Assembly (NCBI GenBank): GCA_019321725.1
Contig: CM033110.1
Span: 3,465,278-3,529,277 of the forward strand
Direction of reading: 5' to 3'
DNA: 64,000 nucleotides
Source: Paulownia fortunei
Taxonomy: Eukaryota > Streptophyta > Magnoliopsida > Lamiales > Paulowniaceae
The position numbers and the translations under genes are program-made. The notes beneath the pieces are model-generated. The model made no database searches. It was not told where the DNA came from and saw only the letters and a list, made by a program, of their open reading frames with translations. Below, in pieces: positions 61,340-64,000 of this stretch (position 1 is its first letter; each line of letters begins with the position of its first letter).

Positions 61340-62978
61340 TAGAACAGACAAATTTAACGTTTCAATAGTAGCGAACTGACAATTGCAGTTCAATTTACAA
61401 TAATGTTATGCAGACAGAACAAATGTTGTTTCCATTACCAGCAAAGAAATGGGAGCCAGTAATCAATCATCACAACTGAACTCTAATTTTAGTCAAAGGA
61501 ATACCTAAAGAAACCTACAACAAAAATGTGTTCATCACCACAAGCAATAACAGAAAAGTTTTGGTGTTCAATTGATCAAACACTAATTCTGTTCCGATCA
61601 TGTTCATAGGATCTACACAATTTTACTTGTATTGCATTAGAAGGAACTGTCACCGGTAACCAATGTTTCATACCTGTTAAAACATCCTCCAATAAATCGA
61701 TTTCTTTGAACAACATTGTCTCAAAATACATTCTAATAAACAACTTCACCACCCTCCTGACCACAAGAGTAAAGGAAAAAAATATTGTTTTATGTTACTC
61801 CTCCTACAAGTAAATGAAGATCCTCTCTTTTTTAAGTGAGAATGCACATCGAAAACCTTAAAGAGTAAATGAGGATCATTTCAAATTTGTTACATGCTTG
61901 AAATAAAACTATTCTTTCCAGTTTGTTCCTTCAAGAATGGCTTGATATGGATCACAATCACTTGAGATTCAGCAGGTATAAAATTTGCCAACTTTGCACA
62001 GATTAATGCCTAATCCACTTCCGTTTAATCAAGTAACCTCTTATGTAGCAGACCAAACATAGCATCCTTGTTTACATATATTACAAATCAGCACAATTTT
62101 ACAACCAAGGAACAATATTGCTTGGCTAATTAGCATGTTGTGCAATACTTTTGATCAAAGACATCCTACACCACTGAAAACAAAGGCTTACCATTAGGCC
62201 TAGATCTTCCTCGCTTTGGCTATTGATGATACAAGAGTCCTCCTTATGTAGGTATCACTTAAGCTACCTGAACTTCTCAATACATCAGCGCTAATTACAG
62301 CAATCCACGGTAATACCAAACTAAGAAATTGAATTTAGGCATGAGAGTCACTGGTAGGGTTGCATTTAAACATTTGATCCTCCAATTAATAGATCTATGG
62401 ATCCGTGACCTACCTCTTTCCCTTAATAATAAGGTAAAAAGATCAGGCAAAAATAAAATGTCTACATTGTTTAATGACTTTTACAAATTGCTTCTTCACA
62501 AGCATACATTCACAAAAAATAAATAGTAGGAACATATCCTATTTAACAATGCAAAGAACATAACAAGATCACATCACAGATGTGTTGCAGTTTCCACCAT
62601 TGGAAAATAGATATGGAATAGGGACTAAATTGCAAGAGCAGACTAAGGTGGTAAGGAAGGGCCATAAAGATGTATAAGCAACGAGAATACAAGATCATTA
62701 GAGGGAGATAAGATTCTAATCCCCCATATAAACTTTACATAATATATAAATAAAGAGAAATGGAGAGAGGTAAAGAGATGCTAACATTCTGCATGAAAAC
62801 AGGTCAGAAGAAAGCCATAAATTTCACAAACAAAAACATTTTTAGAAGAATTCATGACCTCTTCTAAAACAGAACCATCTTTACTTACACTGCATTTGGT
62901 ATGAGGGGAAGACAGGGAAGTGAATGAAAAGCAAGCTTCTAACTTTCACATTTAAGTAAATACATCTCTTGCTGCTTT
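61340..62978. other. Less AT-rich region with exon-like blocks but no assembled gene
   Basis: On the minus strand, 61756-61674 (83 nt) lies between a pyrimidine-rich acceptor (cttgtggtcag) and a donor (gtatga) and reads RVVKLFIRMYFETMLFKEID, then LLEDVLT. Another block, 62320-62200, after acceptor atttcttag, reads VLPWIAVISADVLRSSGSL and ends ARKI then a stop. These could be exons or UTR pieces of the gene whose end is at 55311-55697, but phases do not connect, so no gene model is offered. Confidence 0.3.
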
Positions 62979-64000
62979 AGACCATCTCCAACCCATAATT
63001 CTATTTTAGTGCAACTTTAGCACTAAAATAATGCATTTTTTGCACCAAACTTAAAATCCAACACCAAACTAAGAAATATTTAAGAAATATTCCTTATTAT
63101 TCCATTTACAATAACTATTTTAATTCATCAAATATCCATTAACATATTAATACAATTACATATTTAATTTGTATTTTACGTTCAATTAATTAAATAATAT
63201 ATTTTATTAATATAATATAATTGCTTGTAAATTAAATAATATACATAAAAAAATAAAATGATAATAAAATTTAAGTAGAAAAATAAAAATATTACATTGA
63301 TTTAGATAAAATACAAAAATAAACATTTAATAATACAACTTAAACATAAAAGTAAATTACATGTTGATAGTTATTTAATTCTCTGAATTGGTATATTCAT
63401 CCCACAAATGACCAATTAATGCATTTCGAAGTGCAATATGAGCCTCTTTATCCTTGATTTATCTATGTCGAGCGAGAAATTCTTGAAATCGAGAGCTTCC
63501 ATCGCATCTTGAATTGGTACATCAAGATTACGTTCATCCTCAACTATCATATTATGCATTATTATGCACGCAGTCATTATATCATGTAAATCACTTTTTC
63601 TCCAAAAACGTACCGGTGTTGCCATAATTGCAAATCGTGATTAGAGAACTCCAAATGCACGTTCTACGTCTTTTTCTACATGCTTTTTGTTTCATTGCAA
63701 AATATTTTTTTTTCGGACCACGTGGATCATGGATAGTTTGTACAAGAGTTGACCATTTTGGGTATATACTGTCAGCTAAATAATATCCCATGTTATATTC
63801 TTTTCCTTGAATAACATAATTCGCGGGAGGAGCAATACCTTTGGCGAGGTTGGAAAAGAGATGTGATGCCTCCAAAACATTAATGTCATTGTTAGACCCA
63901 GACATATCGAAATATGCATGCAATATCCAAAGATCATAATCGGCTACAGCTTCAAGAATAATGGTTGGAGATTCACTTCAACCTGCATATTGTCTCGCCC
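62979..64000 (-). mobile_element. PIF/Harbinger transposon, 3' part, runs off the window
   Basis: The end near 62979 reads gaccatctccaacccataat followed by ctattttagtgcaac and gcactaaaataatgcatttt, the usual end of a common dicot Harbinger family. An AT-rich non-coding stretch of about 420 bp precedes (plus sense) the nuclease relic on the minus strand. The other end is beyond 64000. Confidence 0.75.
63416..64000 (-). pseudogene. PIF/Harbinger nuclease (ALP1-like, DDE_Tnp_4), broken and partial
   Basis: The minus strand encodes HAYFDMSGSNNDINVLEAS (second catalytic aspartate region), ANYVIQGKEYNMGYYLADSI, YPKWSTLVQTIHDPRGPKKK, then after a one-base insertion in an A run near 63683 the D-V-E-R-A-F-G block with the catalytic glutamate. 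A TAA stop replaces a probable CAA at about 63641-63643. The C-terminus (RFWRKSDLHDIMTACIIMHN) is open to 63416. A further frame break near 63965 separates the window-edge text. Three lesions make it inactive. Family knowledge: this nuclease works with a separate Myb-like protein, not seen here. Confidence 0.85.

Noticed and set aside
1..64000. CRISPR arrays, operons, bacterial promoters or a plastid/mitochondrial insert
   Set aside because: Repeats are dispersed or tandem without spacer structure, genes have spliceosomal introns, and no organelle gene text was seen.

Overview
This is nuclear DNA from a flowering plant, almost certainly a dicot. It is AT-rich, its genes are interrupted by GT-AG introns, and it carries plant transposon families (Ty3/gypsy, Mutator, PIF/Harbinger, L1-type LINE, MITEs). 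It also holds plant-only gene families: a U-box/kinase protein, an AINTEGUMENTA-LIKE AP2 factor and a class VI receptor-like cytoplasmic kinase. The species cannot be fixed from the sequence alone. No operons, CRISPR arrays or replication origins are present.

Layout. Positions 1-3.7 kb hold a rearranged Ty3/gypsy derivative: a broken gag/protease region bracketed by two LTR-like segments in inverted orientation. Positions 4.7-5.4 kb hold a decayed Mutator transposase. At 7.2-7.5 kb is the last exon of a NAT11/12-type nucleobase-ascorbate transporter with no recognisable upstream exons in view. At 8.16-11.64 kb (minus) is a complete eight-exon gene for a 793-residue U-box protein whose kinase domain lacks the usual catalytic residues. 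From 11.6 to 32 kb the DNA is gene-poor and AT-rich. It contains one tRNA-Ala(CGC) gene at 16.3 kb, a 623-bp direct duplication beside it, several MITE-like elements and simple repeats.

At 32.66-36.81 kb (plus) is a complete nine-exon AIL6/PLT3-type gene (499 residues, two AP2 domains), including a 9-nt microexon. It converges on an eight-exon RLCK-VI kinase gene at 38.88-43.43 kb (minus, 503 residues, all kinase motifs intact). Between them lies a faint LINE relic. From 43.7 to 55.3 kb the DNA is again AT-rich and holds MITEs and a degenerate tandem array.

At 55.88-61.33 kb lies an essentially full-length L1-type LINE with a 13-bp target-site duplication. Its two ORFs are broken by frameshifts and by stops that look like cytosine deamination. 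It sits next to two well-formed terminal exons (55.31-55.70 kb, minus) of a gene I cannot name, so the LINE may have entered an intron. The right edge (62.98-64 kb, minus) is a broken PIF/Harbinger nuclease that runs off the window.

The host genes are unrelated single-copy regulators (ubiquitin/kinase signalling, meristem transcription factor, cytoplasmic kinase) and do not form a pathway or cluster. I see no convincing undescribed molecular system. The most notable items are the degenerate kinase in the U-box protein, the duplication/indel around the tRNA gene, the inverted-end retrotransposon derivative and the unidentified gene beside the LINE.
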